62,462 nt of DNA from Clostridium lentum (GCF_014287815.1 NZ_JACOOQ010000019.1:1-62462); one strand, 5' to 3'. Numbered from the stretch's first letter, positions 52,967 through 61,868 are shown. Numbers and translations: made by a program. The notes: a model not told the origin generated them from the sequence alone.

Positions 52967-52994
52967 AAAAAAGATAGCCAGAGCTATCTTTTTT
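52967..52994. terminator. Bidirectional terminator between ABC operon and flavodoxin-fold gene
   Basis: Perfect 12-bp hairpin AAAAAAGATAGC (52967-52978), loop CAGA, GCTATCTTTTTT (52983-52994), working for both converging genes. Confidence 0.93.
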
Positions 52995-52995
52995 A

Positions 52996-53628
52996 CTATT
53001 TTCTAATAAAGTTTGTTTGAATTTTTGTTTCTTTTTTAGGAATATTAATGTGATTTGCTTGGCCAACTTTAATACATTTTAAAAGCCAAGCCATATTTTT
53101 ACCTAATGTTCTCATTATTTGCATACCTTCAAGGTCTTGTACTACTTCTTCAGGAGTATTACCATGAACCATACACCAATATTGCGAAGAAACAAGTGGC
53201 ATATTTGAAATAGTAAAGTATTTATTTAATTGTTCTAGAGTGGCAGTGGAACCAGCTCTACGGCAACTAACTATAGCAGCACCAGGTTTATACTCAAAGT
53301 ACTTTTTACCAGCATAAAAAGCTCGATCTAAAAAACTTGTTATAGCACCAGAAGCAGCGGCGTAATGTACAGGAGAGCCAAAGATAAAACCATCAGCTTC
53401 TTGTGCTTTTTTTAAGGCAACATTTACGGTATCATCATTAAATACGCAGCGTCCAGATTGTGTTTTAGCACAATTACCACATCCAATACATCCTCGTATA
53501 GGTTTATTGCCAATATGAAAAATTTCTGTCTCTATATTTTCTTCATTAAGAGTCTTAGCCACTTCACATAATGCAGTATAAGTGCATCCTTTTTCTTTAG
53601 GACTTCCGTTAATAAGTAAAACTTTCAT
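52996..53628 (-). CDS. Flavodoxin-fold NAD(P)H-dependent FMN reductase / Fe-S flavoprotein-like
   Basis: 210 residues. N-terminal MKVLLINGSPKEKGCTYTAL forms the FMN phosphate loop, and SPVHYAAASGAITSFLDR the isoalloxazine site. Four cysteines (C47, C50, C53, C61, in GCIGCGNC and C) match the compact cysteine motif of iron-sulfur flavoproteins, suggesting an Fe-S centre or redox-active cysteines. Likely a cytoplasmic electron-transfer or detoxifying reductase. SD GGGGAATGAG on the minus strand. Divergent from the Hsp20 genes. Confidence 0.85.
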   Translation of the reverse strand: MKVLLINGSPKEKGCTYTALCEVAKTLNEENIETEIFHIGNKPIRGCIGCGNCAKTQSGRCVFNDDTVNVALKKAQEADGFIFGSPVHYAAASGAITSFLDRAFYAGKKYFEYKPGAAIVSCRRAGSTATLEQLNKYFTISNMPLVSSQYWCMVHGNTPEEVVQDLEGMQIMRTLGKNMAWLLKCIKVGQANHINIPKKETKIQTNFIRK

Positions 53629-53829
53629 AATATTCTCATTCCCCTTAAATTTTTATATCTATATCATTATTATTATTATACAAATTATGTAATAATTAAT
53701 AAACTATTTAAAAATGATTAAAAATTGACAAAATGGGCGATGATGTTTAGTTTTGTTTTGAAAAAAATAAATGGATAATGGAAGCTTGAAAAAGCTTTGA
53801 ATATCTCTTTAAATCATAAAAAATTAAAC

Positions 53830-53859
53830 TTTGACTTTCCTTGACTTTGGATTTATAAT
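53830..53859 (+). promoter_or_regulatory. Sigma-A promoter with CtsR-type operator (hsp20 operon)
   Basis: TTGACT (53831-53836), 17 bases, TATAAT (53854-53859). The -35 region is part of the direct repeat TTTGACT-TTC-CTTGACT (53830-53846), one base off the inverted CtsR heptad consensus (TTTGACY-NTN-TTTGACY). CtsR binding would cover the -35 and repress the Hsp20 genes until heat stress. The rest of the 53629-53937 gap shows no other feature; no CIRCE element is seen. Confidence 0.72.
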
Positions 53860-53937
53860 TTACTTGTAAAAAGAGATGAGGGATATGAGGAACAAGAGCT
53901 AAGGGATATTAAGGTAAAGAAAAAAGGAGGTTTTTGT

Positions 53938-54378
53938 ATGTTTGGTTTAATACCTTTTAGAATGACAAGAGGAAGTGGTAATACAATATCATCATTAACT
54001 AATCTTTTTGATAACTTCTTTAGTGATGATTTTATATCAACTTTTGATGACAGAAATGATATAAGGGCTGATGTGAGAGAAACAAATGAGGCTTATTTAG
54101 TGGAGGCAGAGCTTCCAGGAGTGAATAAGGAGGATTTACGTTTAGATTATGATAATAATTATTTAACAATTTCAGCAATGAAGAATGAGACATTTGAGGA
54201 TAGGCAAGATAATTATTTGAGGCAAGAAAGACATTATGGACAAATAGCAAGAAGCTTTTATTTTGATAATGTTAATAAAAATCAAATACAAGCTAGATTC
54301 CAAAATGGAGTTTTAGATATTATCTTACCTAAGAGGACTATTGAAAGATCAAGCTATAATGGAATACCTATTCAATAG
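53938..54378 (+). CDS. Hsp20 family small heat shock protein 1
   Basis: 146-residue alpha-crystallin-domain chaperone that holds unfolding proteins. The N-terminal arm is short (LFDNFFSDDF); the core runs from about 40 to 135 (RADVRETNEAYLVEAELPGVNKEDLRLDYDNNYLTISA ... GVLDIILPKR); the C-terminal tail has the I-x-I type anchor NGIPIQ. RBS AAAGGAGG. Under the CtsR-like site. Confidence 0.92.
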   Translation: MFGLIPFRMTRGSGNTISSLTNLFDNFFSDDFISTFDDRNDIRADVRETNEAYLVEAELPGVNKEDLRLDYDNNYLTISAMKNETFEDRQDNYLRQERHYGQIARSFYFDNVNKNQIQARFQNGVLDIILPKRTIERSSYNGIPIQ

Positions 54379-54452
54379 TGTTCGAATATTTTAATTAAAA
54401 AATAGCAATTTAAAATTATTTATATGTGTGAAAGCATAAAGGAGGCTTTTAT

Positions 54453-54881
54453 ATGTTTGGTTTAGTACCTTTTAAAATGAATAAGGATCTTAATAATAGT
54501 AACACAATGTTTAATGATTTATTTGGAGATTTCTTTAATGATAATCTTAATATGAATACTGCAATTAAAGCAGATATCAGAGAAACTAAAGAAGCCTATA
54601 TATTAGAAGCTGATCTTCCTGGAATGAGAAAGGAAGATATAAACTTGGAATATAATCAAAATTACTTAACTATACACGCTCATAAGAATGAAACTAAGGA
54701 AGATAAGAAGGAAAATTATATAAGGAAAGAAAGACATTATGGAGAAGTTTCAAGAAGCTTTTATGTAGGTAATATTGATAAATCTGCTATAAGTGCAAAA
54801 TTTGAAAATGGTGTTTTGGAAGTTACCTTACCAAAACAGGAGAAATCAATAAATGAAGATAATAAAATTAAGATTGAATAA
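54453..54881 (+). CDS. Hsp20 family small heat shock protein 2
   Basis: 142-residue paralogue of the preceding gene with the same opening (MFGLVPFKMNK) and crystallin core (KADIRETKEAYILEADLPGMRKEDINLEYNQNYLTI, GVLEVTLPKQ). The 74-base gap holds an AAAGGAGG RBS but no promoter that I recognise, so the pair is probably a tandem duplication in one operon. The C-terminal tail ends KIKIE. Confidence 0.92.
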   Translation: MFGLVPFKMNKDLNNSNTMFNDLFGDFFNDNLNMNTAIKADIRETKEAYILEADLPGMRKEDINLEYNQNYLTIHAHKNETKEDKKENYIRKERHYGEVSRSFYVGNIDKSAISAKFENGVLEVTLPKQEKSINEDNKIKIE

Positions 54882-54924
54882 TTTAAAGCCCTGTTACAGT
54901 GAATTGTAGCAGGGCTTTAAATTT
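54880..54924 (+). terminator. Terminator of the hsp20 operon
   Basis: ATTTAAAGCCCTG (54881-54893) and CAGGGCTTTAAAT (54910-54922), a 13-bp stem with partial pairing inside, followed by TTT. The A-rich left flank allows some activity on the minus strand. Confidence 0.85.
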
Positions 54925-54942
54925 TAACTATTAATTTATTTT

Positions 54943-54971
54943 TTGTACAAAAAGCAGATAATAACTATATA
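54943..54971 (+). promoter_or_regulatory. Candidate sigma-A promoter of nrdD
   Basis: TTGTAC (54943-54948), 17 bases, TATATA (54966-54971). The -10 lies inside the first NrdR-type box. It implies a leader of about 235 bases, in which I see no structured element. Confidence 0.5.
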
Positions 54972-55009
54972 TAGTGTATGAGGAGGTTTATAGAACACAT
55001 ATATAGTGT
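54962..55009 (+). promoter_or_regulatory. Tandem NrdR boxes upstream of nrdD
   Basis: Box 1, TAACTATATATAGTGT (54962-54977), and box 2, ACACATATATAGTGT (54995-55009), match the NrdR consensus acaCwAtATaTwGtgt imperfectly (box 2 is one base short). Their right ends are 32 bases apart, about three helical turns, the usual NrdR spacing. NrdR represses ribonucleotide reductase genes when dATP is abundant. Confidence 0.78.
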
Positions 55010-55214
55010 TTTAAAAATGGAAGAATAATACTGTCAAATTGATTATATTATTTAAAATTAAAGATTTTTATAGCAAAATGAAGTTTTTAATGGGAAATTA
55101 GCAAATAAAAAGAAAGGAAAAAAAGATAAAAAAAGTTTTTTGAGTTATAATAAATAGTCATATTAATTAATAACAAAATTAATATATATTAGAACTAAAT
55201 AGGGGGAGATTTGT

Positions 55215-57338
55215 ATGCAAGTAATTAAGCGCGATGGTAGTACAGTTGATTTCGATAAGTCGAAAATAAGAGAAGCTATATGTAAATCTATGAAAAATGG
55301 TAGTGGTATATACTTACCGGATATTGCAGGGATAATAGCTGATGATGCAGAGAAATATTTTAGTAAGGAAGATGAAACCCCAACTATATATAAGATAGAA
55401 AGCTATGTTTATGATAGATTAGTTCATTATGAACAATCAGTAACAGCTAAAGCTTATGAAGGATATAGAGCAGTACAAGAGTTTAAGAGAAATACTAATA
55501 CAACTGATGAAAGTATCTTAAGCTTAATCAATAAGACTAATGATGATGTTATGAAGGAAAATTCTAATAAGAATGCTTCTATAGCTGCTACACAAAGAGA
55601 TTTAATAGCAGGAGAAGTATCGAAGGATATTTCAAGGAGAAGATTAATACCATCACATATGGTTCAAGCTCATGATGAAGGAACCATTCATTGGCATGAT
55701 ATGGATTACACTTTATCACCAATATTTAACTGTTGTTTAATAAATTTAGAAGACATGCTGGAAAATGGTACTGTTATTAATGATAAATTAGTTGAATCAC
55801 CAAAATCATTTGGTACAGCTTGTACTGTAACAACGCAAATAATAGCACAAGTATCTAGTAACCAATATGGTGGTCAAAGTATAACAGTTAAGCATTTAGC
55901 TAAATATTTAAAGGTAACAGAAGATAAAGCTTATAATCACTATATGAAGCTTTTAAATGATGAAGAGTTAGCTAAGAAGCTTGCTTTAGATATGAAAATG
56001 AAAGAGCTTAAAGATGGTGTACAAACTATAAGATACCAATTAAGTACATTACAAACAACAAATGGACAAGCTCCATTTTCAACAATTTATTTAGAAATAG
56101 AAGAAGGTCATCCTTATGAAGAGGAAATGGCTTTAATTTGTGAAGAAATGATTAAGCAAAGATTAGAAGGGATGAAAAATTATAGAGGACAAGAAATAGG
56201 AGAAGCATTCCCTAAACTTGTTTATCTATTAGATGAACATAATTGCTTAGAAGGTGGAAAATATGATTATATCACTAAATTAGCAGCTAAATGTACAGCC
56301 AAAAGATTGGTGCCGGACTATCAATCAGCAAAAATTATGAGAAAGAATTATGAAGGGAATACATTCCCACCAATGGGTTGTAGATCACACTTATCACCAT
56401 GTAAAGATGAAAATGGTAACTACAAGTGGTATGGTAGATTTAACCAGGGTGTAGTAAGTCTAAATTTACCACAAATTGCTATTACGGCAGATAAAGATAT
56501 GGAGTTATTTTGGGATATGTTAGATCAAAGATTAGAACTTTGTAAGGATGCTTTAATGATTAGACATAACATGTTACTTGGAACTTCTTCAGATGTATCA
56601 CCAATCCATTGGCAACATGGTGCTATAGCAAGACTTGGAAAAGGTGAAAAAATAGATAAATACTTAAAAGATGGATACTCAACATTATCATTAGGATATG
56701 TAGGGGTATGCGAAATGGTTTATGCAATGTTAGGGGTAAGCCATACTACTCCAGAAGGAGAAAAGTTTGCTTTAGAAGTAATGAATCATATGGAAGATAA
56801 ATGTATGGAATGGAAGAAGGAAACTGGTTTAGGATTTGGTCTTTATGGAACACCAGCAGAAAACTTAATTTATAGATTCTGTAGATTAGATAAAGCTAGA
56901 TTTGGGGAAATTAAAAATGTAACTGATAGGTTATATTATACTAATTCTTATCATGTGCACGTATGTGAAGAAATAGATGCATTTAGCAAGCTTAAATTTG
57001 AATCTCAATTCCATGATATATCTTTAGGTGGATGCATTTCATATATAGAAGTACCTGATATGAGTAAAAATATTGAAGCAGTTGAAGATATAATAAACTT
57101 TATATATCATAATATTCAATATGCTGAAATAAATACAAAACCAGATATATGCTACAAATGTGGATATACAGGTGAAATACAATTAAATAAAGGGGATTTA
57201 ACTTGGCATTGTCCATCATGTGGAAATAGTGATGAAAATGAAATGCAAGTTATGAGAAGAACTTGTGGATACATTGGAACTAACTTCTGGAATAAAGGAA
57301 GAACAGCAGAAATTGGAGATAGAGTCTTACATCTATAA
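55215..57338 (+). CDS. nrdD: Anaerobic ribonucleoside-triphosphate reductase (class III)
   Basis: 707-residue glycyl-radical enzyme reducing NTPs to dNTPs without oxygen. N-terminal ATP-cone allosteric domain (about 1-95, IKRDGSTVDFDKSKIREAI), catalytic barrel, zinc ribbon with C646, C649, C666 and C669, and the glycyl-radical motif RTCGYIG (radical glycine probably G685). RBS GGGGGAG. The activase gene nrdG, often next door, is absent here; a terminator and a fic gene follow. Confidence 0.96.
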   Translation: MQVIKRDGSTVDFDKSKIREAICKSMKNGSGIYLPDIAGIIADDAEKYFSKEDETPTIYKIESYVYDRLVHYEQSVTAKAYEGYRAVQEFKRNTNTTDESILSLINKTNDDVMKENSNKNASIAATQRDLIAGEVSKDISRRRLIPSHMVQAHDEGTIHWHDMDYTLSPIFNCCLINLEDMLENGTVINDKLVESPKSFGTACTVTTQIIAQVSSNQYGGQSITVKHLAKYLKVTEDKAYNHYMKLLNDEELAKKLALDMKMKELKDGVQTIRYQLSTLQTTNGQAPFSTIYLEIEEGHPYEEEMALICEEMIKQRLEGMKNYRGQEIGEAFPKLVYLLDEHNCLEGGKYDYITKLAAKCTAKRLVPDYQSAKIMRKNYEGNTFPPMGCRSHLSPCKDENGNYKWYGRFNQGVVSLNLPQIAITADKDMELFWDMLDQRLELCKDALMIRHNMLLGTSSDVSPIHWQHGAIARLGKGEKIDKYLKDGYSTLSLGYVGVCEMVYAMLGVSHTTPEGEKFALEVMNHMEDKCMEWKKETGLGFGLYGTPAENLIYRFCRLDKARFGEIKNVTDRLYYTNSYHVHVCEEIDAFSKLKFESQFHDISLGGCISYIEVPDMSKNIEAVEDIINFIYHNIQYAEINTKPDICYKCGYTGEIQLNKGDLTWHCPSCGNSDENEMQVMRRTCGYIGTNFWNKGRTAEIGDRVLHL

Positions 57339-57341
57339 GTA

Positions 57342-57394
57342 AAAAAGATAAGTGTTATATAAAATTAAGTTTTAATATAACGCTTATCTTTTTA
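57342..57394 (+). terminator. Terminator of nrdD
   Basis: AAAAAGATAAGTGTTATAT pairs with ATATAACGCTTATCTTTTT over about 19 bp (one G-T type pair), ending in T residues. Could also act in reverse. Confidence 0.9.
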
Positions 57395-57483
57395 ATTAAT
57401 GCTATAATTAAGATAAAAATAAAATCAAAAAGGTTATTAATTTACAATAGATAAGTAATGACTCTATTATTATAGGAGGAAGT

Positions 57484-58089
57484 ATGGCACTTAATAATAA
57501 ATTGAAAATTACAGATTCAGTAGAACTTGCTAGAATAGAAGAAAAAATAAGTAAGAAAAGGGCTATTGAATTATTTGAAAGTGGATATTTAGACAGCTTA
57601 GAAGCGGGAAAATATAATTCATTATCTGATATTCATAGATATTTATTTGAAGATATATATGAATTTGCAGGAAAAATACGTGATGTTAATATTGCAAAAG
57701 GAAATTTTAGATTTGCACCTGTTATGTATTTAAAGGCATCATTAGAACATATTGAATCAATGCCACAATCAAGTTTTGATGAAATAATTGAGAAGTATGT
57801 TGAGATGAATATTGCTCATCCATTTAGAGAAGGAAATGGAAGAAGTACTCGAATTTGGCTTGACTTAATATTAAAAAAAGAATTAGGTAAAGTAGTTAAT
57901 TGGAGTGAAGTTGATAAGAATGATTATTTACTTGCAATGGAACGTAGTCCTATAAAGGATATAGAAATTAAGCATATTTTAAAACAAGCATTAACTGATA
58001 AAATTAATGACAGAGAAATCTATATGAAAGGTATTGATACTAGTTATTATTATGAAGGATATACTGTTTATAGAATAGAAGATTTATAG
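57484..58089 (+). CDS. Fic family protein, self-inhibited (class III) type
   Basis: 201-residue Fic domain protein, a putative AMP-transferase. The catalytic loop is [10 protein letters not shown] at 112-121, an exact HxFx(D/E)GNGRxxR match. Near the C-terminus SYYYEG (187-192) matches the inhibitory motif (S/T)xxxE(G/N) that class III Fic proteins carry on their last helix, so it should be self-restrained; no separate antitoxin gene is present. Targets unknown. RBS AGGAGGAAG; single-gene unit. Confidence 0.88.
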   Translation: MALNNKLKITDSVELARIEEKISKKRAIELFESGYLDSLEAGKYNSLSDIHRYLFEDIYEFAGKIRDVNIAKGNFRFAPVMYLKASLEHIESMPQSSFDEIIEKYVEMNIAHPFREGNGRSTRIWLDLILKKELGKVVNWSEVDKNDYLLAMERSPIKDIEIKHILKQALTDKINDREIYMKGIDTSYYYEGYTVYRIEDL

Positions 58090-58114
58090 TAATACAAAAA
58101 AATAATATTTTACA

Positions 58115-58158
58115 TAAAACTTATAGAATTAAATTTAATTTCTATAGGTTTTGTTTTT
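58115..58158 (+). terminator. Terminator after fic
   Basis: AAAACTTATAGAA pairs with TTCTATAGGTTTT (one G-T pair) around an AT-rich loop, then TGTTTTTAT. Confidence 0.75.
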
Positions 58159-58290
58159 ATAATATTATTTATTTAGTTATGTACTTAATTTTAGGAAATA
58201 AAAGTGCAAATATAATGTATACTAATTAATAAAAAGTGTATATAAAATAAAGAAAATTTTAAATAAGATATATAAATGTGTCGAAAAATA

Positions 58291-58299
58291 TGTTATGAT
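58291..58299 (+). promoter_or_regulatory. Candidate extended -10 promoter of the phn operon
   Basis: TGTTATGAT: TG, one base, TATGAT, 35 bases before the phnD start. The -35 region is poor (TATAAA). I see no Pho-box-like repeat. Confidence 0.35.
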
Positions 58300-58333
58300 A
58301 CAAAGGAAAAAATATTTAAGGATGGGAAGATAA

Positions 58334-59344
58334 ATGAAAAGATTTTTAGCATTACTTTCAGTTTTAGTACTAAGTATTTCAATGTTAGTTGGATGTGGTT
58401 CAAAAACAGCAGATAATGATGAGTTAGTTGTATACTTTGTACCATCAAGAGATCCAGCAGAGATTCAAAAAGCAACTAAACCATTAGCAGAAATGTTAAA
58501 GGCTGAATTATCAAAATTAGGTTACGATTTTGAAAAAGTAAGAATTGAAGTTGGTACAAGCTTTGAAGCAGTTGGTGAAGCATTATCTTCAGGAACAGCT
58601 CAAGTAGGATTTATTCCAGGGGGAACTTACGTATTATATGATGATGGTGTAGATGTTGCATTAACAGCAACTAGATTTGGATTAAACCATGATTCAGAAA
58701 ATCCAGCAGATTGGAATACAGCTCCAACAGAAAATACAAACAATAAAGTTAAATACTACAGATCATTAGTAATTGCTGGTCCAAGTGAAAAAGGACAAAA
58801 ATTAGCTGCAAAAATTAACAATGGAGAAAAGTTAACTTTAGATGATATTCAAGGCGCTACATGGGGAGTTTCATCAAATACAACTTCACCAGCAGGATAT
58901 ATTTATCCAAGCCTTTGGTTACAAGAGAACTTTGGAATATCAATAACAGATTTAAAAAGTAAAGTGGCTTTAGATAACTATGCAACATCATTATCTCAAT
59001 TAGCAAGTGGTCAAATTGATGTAATGGTAACTTATGCTGATGCACGTTTAGACTATGTTGATCAATGGAATTCTAATTTTGGAAGAACAGCTTCTATATG
59101 GGATGAAACAAATGTTATTGGTGTAACAGATGGTATTTACAATGATACAATATCTGTTACTAAGGATGCATCAATGACTTCAGAATTAAAGGAAGCTATA
59201 CAACAAGCTTTCATTAACATAGGTAATACAGAAGAAGGTCAAAAAATTATTTCAATATACAGCCACAAAGGTTATGAAATTGGAAATAGTTCTGACTACG
59301 ATGCAGAAAGAGAAGCACAAAAATTAATTAAGTCTATGCAATAA
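58334..59344 (+). CDS. phnD: Phosphonate/phosphite-type ABC substrate-binding lipoprotein
   Basis: 336-residue PhnD-family binding protein. Signal with lipobox LVGC (lipidated C21). Typical segments: VVYFVPSRDPAEIQKATKPLAEMLKAEL, SSGTAQVGFIPGGTYVLY, TWGVSSNTTSPAGYIYP and QLASGQIDVMVTYADARLDY. Binds phosphonate, phosphite, phosphate or a related oxyanion for the PhnCE transporter. No C-P lyase or phosphonatase genes accompany it, so use as a phosphate or phosphite importer is possible. RBS AAGGATGGG. Confidence 0.88.
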   Translation: MKRFLALLSVLVLSISMLVGCGSKTADNDELVVYFVPSRDPAEIQKATKPLAEMLKAELSKLGYDFEKVRIEVGTSFEAVGEALSSGTAQVGFIPGGTYVLYDDGVDVALTATRFGLNHDSENPADWNTAPTENTNNKVKYYRSLVIAGPSEKGQKLAAKINNGEKLTLDDIQGATWGVSSNTTSPAGYIYPSLWLQENFGISITDLKSKVALDNYATSLSQLASGQIDVMVTYADARLDYVDQWNSNFGRTASIWDETNVIGVTDGIYNDTISVTKDASMTSELKEAIQQAFINIGNTEEGQKIISIYSHKGYEIGNSSDYDAEREAQKLIKSMQ

Positions 59345-59381
59345 TTTTAAAAGAAAATATCTTTTATTTTATTAGCTGTAA

Positions 59382-59412
59382 AAATGAGTTCATGTTTAAC
59401 ATGAACTCATTT
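59382..59412 (+). other. 31-bp perfect palindrome between phnD and phnC
   Basis: Arms of 15 bases are exact complements around centre T59397 (AAATGAGTTCATGTT and its complement). No T tract follows, so it is a poor terminator. As RNA it would make a long stem that could protect phnD mRNA from 3' decay; as DNA it could be an operator. Confidence 0.6.
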
Positions 59413-59477
59413 GGTATATAAAAGTATAATATACAAAAAGTTTACAAAAAGATAAATTTAGAATGTGAGGGAAACTT

Positions 59478-60242
59478 GTGATTAAGTTTGATAAGGTAAA
59501 TAAGGTTTATCCAAATGGATTACATGCGCTAAAAAATATATCACTTGAAATAAATCAAGGCGAGTTTGTAGCAATAATAGGTTTATCAGGAGCTGGTAAG
59601 TCTACATTATTAAGAACAATTAATAGAATGCATGACATTAGTGAAGGGTCATTAACTGTAAATGGACAAGAAATAAATGATTTAGCAGGAAAAGATTTAA
59701 GAAAATTTAGACGTAAAATAGGAATGGTATTCCAATCTTTTAATTTAGTAACTAGAACTACAGTAGTAAACAATGTATTAACTTCAAGAGTGCCAGATAT
59801 GCCATTATGGAAGTCTATAATAGGTTTATATTCTAAAGAAGATAAAGTTATAGCTTTAGAAGCATTAGACAAAGTTGGTATATTAGATAAGGCTTATGTT
59901 AGAGCTGATCAACTTTCTGGTGGACAACAACAAAGAGTTGCTTTAGCTAGAACATTAGCACAAAAGCCAGAAATAATTCTTGCTGATGAGCCAGTTGCAG
60001 CACTTGACCCAATAACTGCAAAGCAAGTTATGGATGACTTCAAAAAGATTAATAAAGAATTAAATATGTCAGTATTAATTAATATTCACCATGTAGATTT
60101 AGCATTAAAATATGCTGATAGAGTTATTGGAATAAAGGCAGGAGAAATAGTATATGATGGACCATCTGCAGAAGTAGATAGTGAAGTATTAAAGCAAATA
60201 TATGGCCGTGAATTATCTGCTGATGAAGTAATGGGGGCTTAA
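59478..60242 (+). CDS. phnC: Phosphonate-type ABC transporter ATPase PhnC
   Basis: 254-residue ATPase. Walker A GLSGAGKST at 35-43, Q-loop FQSFNLV, signature LSGGQQQRVALARTLAQ, Walker B IILADEPVAALDP, and H-loop INIHHVDLAL, the PhnC-type variant. GTG 59478 has GAGGG as SD. The next gene begins three bases after its stop. Confidence 0.93.
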   Translation: MIKFDKVNKVYPNGLHALKNISLEINQGEFVAIIGLSGAGKSTLLRTINRMHDISEGSLTVNGQEINDLAGKDLRKFRRKIGMVFQSFNLVTRTTVVNNVLTSRVPDMPLWKSIIGLYSKEDKVIALEALDKVGILDKAYVRADQLSGGQQQRVALARTLAQKPEIILADEPVAALDPITAKQVMDDFKKINKELNMSVLINIHHVDLALKYADRVIGIKAGEIVYDGPSAEVDSEVLKQIYGRELSADEVMGA

Positions 60243-60244
60243 TT

Positions 60245-61069
60245 ATGTTAGGAAAAATAAAAAATATATTTAAGCCTGAAAAGATTATTCTGAACAATGG
60301 CAAAGAAGTTCAGCCTAAAGCTTCAGTTGCACCTTTTGTAATAATTGGACTATTTTTATCTTTAATAGTTGCAGGAGATGTAACTGGGTTTAATTTTGAA
60401 ACAATAATTAAGAGAGGAAATGAGTTTTTTGTAATATTAAAAGATATGTTTCCACCTAATTTTGATTATATGAAGACAGTTATTCCACCACTTATAGAAA
60501 CTATAAAAATATCTGTTTTAGGCTCTTTAATAGGAAGTTTTATAGCAATTCCTTTTGCTATGTTATGTTCTGTTAATATAAATAAATCTAAAATTATTTT
60601 AAATTTAGTTAGAGTTGTAATGAGTATTACAAGAACATTACCAACATTAATTATTGCTTTAATATCAACTTATATATTTGGATTAGGAACTTTTGCAGGT
60701 ACTGTTGCAATATCAATATTTACTTTTGGTATAGTAACTAAAATGTTATATGAAAAGGTTGAAACTGTTGATATGGGACCTTTCGAAGCTATGGAAGCTG
60801 TTGGTGCGACAAGAGTAAAAGCCTTTGTTGGAGCAATAATGCCTCAAATAATGCCTTCATATTTATCCATTTGTCTTTACAGTTTGGAGATAAATGTAAG
60901 AGCTGCTGCGATACTTGGATATGTAGGAGCTGGTGGTATAGGTCTTATATTAAATGAAAAAATTGGTTGGAGAGAATATGATAGGGTTGGTATGATCCTT
61001 GTTATGTTATTTATAACAGTCTTAATTATAGAAAATGGAAGTAAATATATAAGAGAAAGGTTAGGGTAG
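60245..61069 (+). CDS. phnE: Phosphonate-type ABC permease PhnE (first copy)
   Basis: 274-residue permease with about six membrane helices. N-terminal cytoplasmic segment, first helix about 30-45, PhnE-type motif KTVIPPLIETIKISVLGSLIGSFIAIPFAML, and EAA loop FEAMEAVGATRVKAFVGAIMPQIMPSYL; ends AAAILGYVGAGGIGLILNE. It heads a pair of homologous permeases, which probably form a heterodimer. One base separates it from the second copy. Confidence 0.92.
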   Translation: MLGKIKNIFKPEKIILNNGKEVQPKASVAPFVIIGLFLSLIVAGDVTGFNFETIIKRGNEFFVILKDMFPPNFDYMKTVIPPLIETIKISVLGSLIGSFIAIPFAMLCSVNINKSKIILNLVRVVMSITRTLPTLIIALISTYIFGLGTFAGTVAISIFTFGIVTKMLYEKVETVDMGPFEAMEAVGATRVKAFVGAIMPQIMPSYLSICLYSLEINVRAAAILGYVGAGGIGLILNEKIGWREYDRVGMILVMLFITVLIIENGSKYIRERLG

Positions 61070-61070
61070 T

Positions 61071-61868
61071 ATGGAATTATCATTAAAAAAACAATTAGAA
61101 AAACAGCCAAATACATGGATAAGTAAAGCCCTAACTGTATTATTTATAGTAATTGTAATAGTATGGGCTTCAAAGGGAATTAATTTTAGTGGAATTAAAT
61201 CAAATGGAGTTGATATTGCTAAAAATGTATTATCAGGAATTCTACATCCTGATTTAGAAATGTTATTAACTGAAGTTCCAGCATTATTATTAGAAACTAT
61301 TTGTATAGCTTTAATAGGTACTTTAATTGGAGCAGTATTAGCAGTTCCGTTAGCATTTTTATCTTCTACTAACATAATGCCTAAGTGGATAAGTGTTATA
61401 GGATTATTTATTATAGCAGCACTTAGAACATTCCCAGCATTTGTTTATGGATTAATGTTTATTCGTGTAACTGGACCTGGTGCTTTTGCAGGGGTTCTTA
61501 CAGTATCAGTAATATCTATAGGTATGATAGCTAAATTATTTATTGAATCAATAGAAGATTTAGATACTAAAATATTAGAATCTCTAGATGCTGCAGGATG
61601 TAGTACTTTTGAAAAAATAAGATATGGAATATTACCACAGTTATTTACAAATTTCGTTTCTACAGTTATATATAGATTTGAAATAAATATAAAGGATGCT
61701 TCTATATTAGGACTAGTTGGTGCAGGGGGAATAGGAGCACCATTAATATTTGCAATGAATGCATTTAATTGGGATGAAGTTGGTGCTATTCTTTGTGGAT
61801 TAATAATTTTAGTATTAGTTGTAGAAATAATTTCAACTAAAATAAGAACTAAACTTGCTAGAGGTTAG
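61071..61868 (+). CDS. phnE: Phosphonate-type ABC permease PhnE (second copy)
   Basis: 265-residue homologue of the preceding permease: TEVPALLLETICIALIGTLIGAVLAVPLAFLSS, EAA loop LESLDAAGCSTFEKIRYGILPQLFTNF, then DASILGLVGAGGIGAPLI. The two copies are clearly diverged, so the duplication is old. It ends the operon, and a terminator follows about 50 bases later. Confidence 0.92.
   Translation: MELSLKKQLEKQPNTWISKALTVLFIVIVIVWASKGINFSGIKSNGVDIAKNVLSGILHPDLEMLLTEVPALLLETICIALIGTLIGAVLAVPLAFLSSTNIMPKWISVIGLFIIAALRTFPAFVYGLMFIRVTGPGAFAGVLTVSVISIGMIAKLFIESIEDLDTKILESLDAAGCSTFEKIRYGILPQLFTNFVSTVIYRFEINIKDASILGLVGAGGIGAPLIFAMNAFNWDEVGAILCGLIILVLVVEIISTKIRTKLARG

Noticed and set aside
53629..53937. 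CIRCE (HrcA) element before hsp20
   Set aside because: No TTAGCACTC-N9-GAGTGCTAA or a close variant; the heat-shock site present is CtsR-like.
57395..57483. Separate antitoxin gene in front of fic
   Set aside because: The 89-base gap contains no ORF with an RBS; the inhibitory motif lies in the Fic protein itself.
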